Shown: positions 12,611-13,792 of the stretch, in pieces
Layout: every line of letters starts with the position of its first letter
How positions within the stretch are numbered: the stretch's first letter is position 1
Source of the DNA: an uncultured Coriobacteriaceae bacterium
GTDB lineage: Bacteria; Actinomycetota; Coriobacteriia; Coriobacteriales; Atopobiaceae
Direction: 5' to 3'
Assembly: GCA_900549525.1 (NCBI GenBank)
Contig: UWSJ01000050.1
Coordinates: 1 to 13,792 of the forward strand
Length of the DNA stretch: 13,792 nucleotides
The notes under the pieces: model-generated
The model's input: the letters and a program-made list of their open reading frames with translations, nothing else
What the model was told of the DNA's origin: nothing
Databases searched by the model: none
Translations under genes and position numbers: made by a program

Positions 12611-13048
12611 TAGCCAGCCGATGACGAGGGAGATCGTGGAGAGCGCGAACGTCCAGAGCCGTTCGCTGCGTTTCTCTCGCGCCTTGTCCCTCTCGGCCTG
12701 CTCGTACTTCTCGACCGCCCAGTGGGCGGACGAGGTCAGCAGCTCGCACGGGTTGGAGAGCGTCGGGACGGTCAGCCCGAGGCGGGCGAACTCTCGGTAC
12801 ATCCCGTCGACCCGTTTGCCGCCCGCCTTGACGCGGGCGGTGGCCCACCCGGGGAGTTCGCCCTCATGCATAACGGGGAGCCTTAGCTCGGCGACCTCCT
12901 TTGAGGTCAGCAGGTTGAGGTCGAGCGGCCTTCGCCTGCCTGCCTCCTCGCCTCCCTTGCTGGCGGCGGCTATCGCCTTGGCGACCCCGTTGACGCTCGT
13001 CGTCACGGAGCCGAGGCCGTTGCCTATCGAGCGGTATGGGTCTGCCAC
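12593..13048 (-). CDS. C-terminally membrane-anchored protein of unknown function
   Basis: This 151-residue protein has a Gly/Ser/Ala-rich start, a basic patch (G-R-R-R-P-L-D-L-N-L), and a central soluble region of which L-N-L-L-T-S-K-E-V-A-E-L and L-P-G-W-A-T-A-R-V-K are the most orderly parts. A charged helix (E-K-Y-E-Q-A-E-R-D-K-A-R-E-K-R) at 113-127 leads into one membrane segment at 131-148. The frame stays open upstream through the tRNA at 13408-13494, which cannot be coding. GTG 13048 was chosen because GGAG lies 4 bases before it and an extended -10 (TGGTACGAT) about 28 bases upstream. It is the only firm leftward gene right of the control region, so it may be expressed from the prophage, as conversion genes are. 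Function unknown. Confidence 0.65.
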   Translation of the reverse strand: MADPYRSIGNGLGSVTTSVNGVAKAIAAASKGGEEAGRRRPLDLNLLTSKEVAELRLPVMHEGELPGWATARVKAGGKRVDGMYREFARLGLTVPTLSNPCELLTSSAHWAVEKYEQAERDKAREKRSERLWTFALSTISLVIGWLLGKLG

Positions 13049-13053
13049 GTCTC

Positions 13054-13084
13054 TCCAATCGTCATTGGAAACCACATCGTACCA
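13054..13084 (-). promoter_or_regulatory. Extended -10 and inverted repeat before the gene at 12593-13048
   Basis: On the minus strand TGGTACGAT (13076-13084) is an extended -10 element, placing the start near 13069. TCCAAT-CGTC-ATTGGA (13054-13069) would then form a hairpin at the very 5' end of the message, with its last arm running into the ribosome binding site. The repeat matches that before int. Confidence 0.4.
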
Positions 13085-13407
13085 GCCGCCCAGCGCGCGC
13101 CATCCGGTGCAGGGACAACCCCGACCGACGTACCGACAGCCCGGCCAAGAGCCGGTGGGGCAGGGGGCATGGATTAGGAGTTGGCCGTTACCCCAGCAGA
13201 GGCGGAACGGCCCGTTGATTTGGCGGGATTCTGGCGAAAGAAACCGCCCGCCGTGCGAGGGGTGCGCCCCACCACGGCGCGAACCAACAGCACCAAGCGG
13301 CCGCGTCACGCGACGTCGCCCGGTTTCCCCACGGGCACCGGCGACCCTTCCTCTCCGCCGACTCGGAAACACCGTCCGGGCGGCGTCGCGGGGCGCGGCC
13401 ACAACAC
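13085..13407. other. Gene-free GC-rich stretch before the tRNAs
   Basis: No supported gene, tRNA T-arm motif or clear promoter was found on either strand in these 323 bases. Short hairpins occur, such as CCGGC/GCCGG near 13140-13160. The stretch must hold the tRNA promoter or be a non-coding transcript; frames open across it on both strands look like effects of high GC content. Confidence 0.4.
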
Positions 13408-13494
13408 GGATGGGTGGCAGAGGGGCCGAATGCGCCCGCCTGCTAAGCGGGAGGCCGCAAGGCCGCGCGGGTTCGAATCCCGCCCCATCCGCCA
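13408..13494 (+). tRNA. tRNA-Ser, anticodon GCU
   Basis: It folds fully: acceptor GGATGGG/CCCATCC, a 3-bp D stem, anticodon stem CCCGC/GCGGG with loop C-T-G-C-T-A-A, a long variable arm GGCC-GCAA-GGCC typical of tRNA-Ser, and T stem GCGGG/CCCGC with loop TTCGAAT. The discriminator is G73 and CCA is encoded. It reads AGC and AGU serine codons. It lies within the element, 3 bases before a second tRNA. Confidence 0.95.
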
Positions 13495-13497
13495 TAC

Positions 13498-13571
13498 AGG
13501 CCCGTAGCTCAGCGGCAGAGCATCGGTCTTAAAAACCGACGAGCGGCGTTCGACTCGCCGCGGGCATGCCA
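13498..13571 (+). tRNA. Aberrant class I tRNA, apparent anticodon UAA (isotype uncertain)
   Basis: D stem GCTC/GAGC with A14, G18 and G19, anticodon stem TCGGT/ACCGA, T stem CGGCG/CGCCG with loop TTCGACT, and encoded CCA are all sound. The acceptor stem has one mismatch (G2-A71). The loop C-T-T-A-A-A-A gives anticodon UAA, which would read leucine codon UUA. However, the variable loop has only 4 bases and the discriminator is G, whereas bacterial tRNA-Leu has a long variable arm and A73. A lysine tRNA with anticodon CUU and two extra loop bases is another reading. Confidence 0.75.
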
Positions 13572-13579
13572 TCAAGACT

Positions 13580-13601
13580 GACCCGTCGGATTCGACGGGT
13601 C
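13580..13601 (+). terminator. Hairpin after the tRNA pair
   Basis: GACCCGTCG and CGACGGGTC form a perfect 9-bp stem around GATT, 8 bases after the second tRNA. No T-run follows, which is common for terminators of high-GC actinobacteria. It may end the tRNA transcript or protect its 3' end for processing. Confidence 0.6.
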
Positions 13602-13634
13602 TGGACGCTTCGAATTCGATGCCTTTACACAAGC

Positions 13635-13668
13635 GGAGGCCCCCGTCCGCCAAGACTCCGGGGCCTCC
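13635..13668 (+). terminator. Second hairpin before the last gene
   Basis: GGAGGCCCC (13635-13643) and GGGGCCTCC (13660-13668) form a perfect 9-bp stem with a 16-base loop. It lies between the tRNAs and the last gene, 24 bases before its ATG. It could terminate upstream transcription or act as a leader structure. Confidence 0.5.
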
Positions 13669-13692
13669 CGTCTCTGGAAAGGAGAGACAGAC

Positions 13693-13792
13693 ATGAATGT
13701 AACAGACAGGCCGGTCCTCGACGACCGACAGGCGCTCGGCTGCACGCTCGGGGCGCTGCTGGTGCTGGCCATGGTCATCGGCGCGTGGGCGC
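13693..13792 (+). CDS. Small membrane protein, N-terminal part (cut by window end)
   Basis: The first 33 codons are visible. The start is hydrophilic (N-V-T-D-R-P-V-L-D-D-R-Q-A-L-G), followed by a membrane helix rich in Leu, Ala and Val from about residue 16 on. AAGGAG lies 8 bases before the ATG. It follows the tRNA-hairpin block in the same direction. The frame is open at the edge, so length and family are unknown. Confidence 0.6.
   Translation, partial: MNVTDRPVLDDRQALGCTLGALLVLAMVIGAWA

Larger units (their letters stand above)
7605..13792. mobile_element. Integrated element, probably a prophage (left part; right end outside window)
   Basis: The content and order match the lysogeny end of a temperate phage. 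Integrase lies at the attachment site, followed by leftward lysogen-expressed genes ending with an XRE repressor, a divergent control region, then a rightward run of small early genes with a second XRE protein and an excisionase-like protein, and tRNA genes. No capsid, terminase, relaxase or conjugation gene is in view, so an integrative conjugative or satellite element is not excluded. Base composition is close to that of the host, suggesting long association with high-GC hosts. Confidence 0.75.

Noticed and set aside
13049..13495. Extension of the leftward 151-residue protein to 300 residues
   Set aside because: The extension would be encoded antisense to a perfectly folded tRNA-Ser gene and has atypical composition. 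GTG 13048 has a ribosome binding site.
13498..13571. Ochre suppressor tRNA
   Set aside because: A suppressor of UAA stops needs anticodon UUA. Placing U33 correctly gives UAA, which pairs with UUA codons.
1..13792. CRISPR array or insertion sequence
   Set aside because: No spaced direct repeats of CRISPR type and no transposase or terminal repeats were seen in the window.

Overview
This window comes from a high-GC actinobacterial chromosome, most likely a member of the Coriobacteriia. The evidence is strong G/C use at third codon positions, many GTG starts, an actinobacterial-type integration host factor (mihF) directly before gmk and rpoZ, and a comEA-comEC-holA block. The lineage is an inference from gene content and order, not from any search.

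Left part (1-7580), chromosomal core. The end of pyrF is followed by a tight, co-oriented mihF-gmk-rpoZ-thiI cluster (366-2815) with overlapping or nearly abutting genes and a plausible promoter at 249-277. A hairpin terminator follows thiI. Next come comEA and comEC, which overlap by 8 bases and encode the DNA receptor and the membrane channel for DNA uptake. holA, the delta subunit of the replicative clamp loader, follows. After holA there is a Rho-independent terminator and the last few codons of a leftward gene, ending F-V-N-T-I-K. By position this is probably rpsT, but the rest of that gene is absent.

Right part (about 7605-13792), an integrated element that continues past the window edge. 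A leftward tyrosine integrase sits next to the truncated gene end, which fits integration into the 3' end of that gene (left attachment site). Then come, all leftward, a RhuM-family gene, a two-helix membrane protein resembling superinfection-exclusion SieB proteins in layout, and an XRE repressor. A divergent control region (10969-11107) separates these from a rightward early operon of very small proteins: short membrane peptides, a second XRE-type (Cro-like) regulator, a 46-residue Ser/Ala-rich peptide, an excisionase-like winged-helix protein and a 29-residue membrane peptide. A leftward membrane-anchored protein of unknown function overlaps the 29-residue gene tail to tail. The window ends with a tRNA-Ser(GCU), an aberrant second tRNA with apparent anticodon UAA, two strong hairpins and the start of another small membrane protein. 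The layout (int, lysogenic-conversion genes, repressor, divergent early operon, tRNAs) fits a temperate phage better than a conjugative element, but no structural or transfer gene lies in the window.

The most unusual signals are: a matching CCAAT/ATTGG inverted repeat that overlaps the ribosome binding site of two distant leftward genes (int and the gene at 12593-13048); the 29-residue peptide whose ribosome binding site lies in a perfect hairpin and whose end is shared with an antisense gene of similar C-terminus; the class I tRNA with a UAA anticodon; a 23-base perfect palindrome inside rhuM; and an integrase with Thr in place of the usual box II His.
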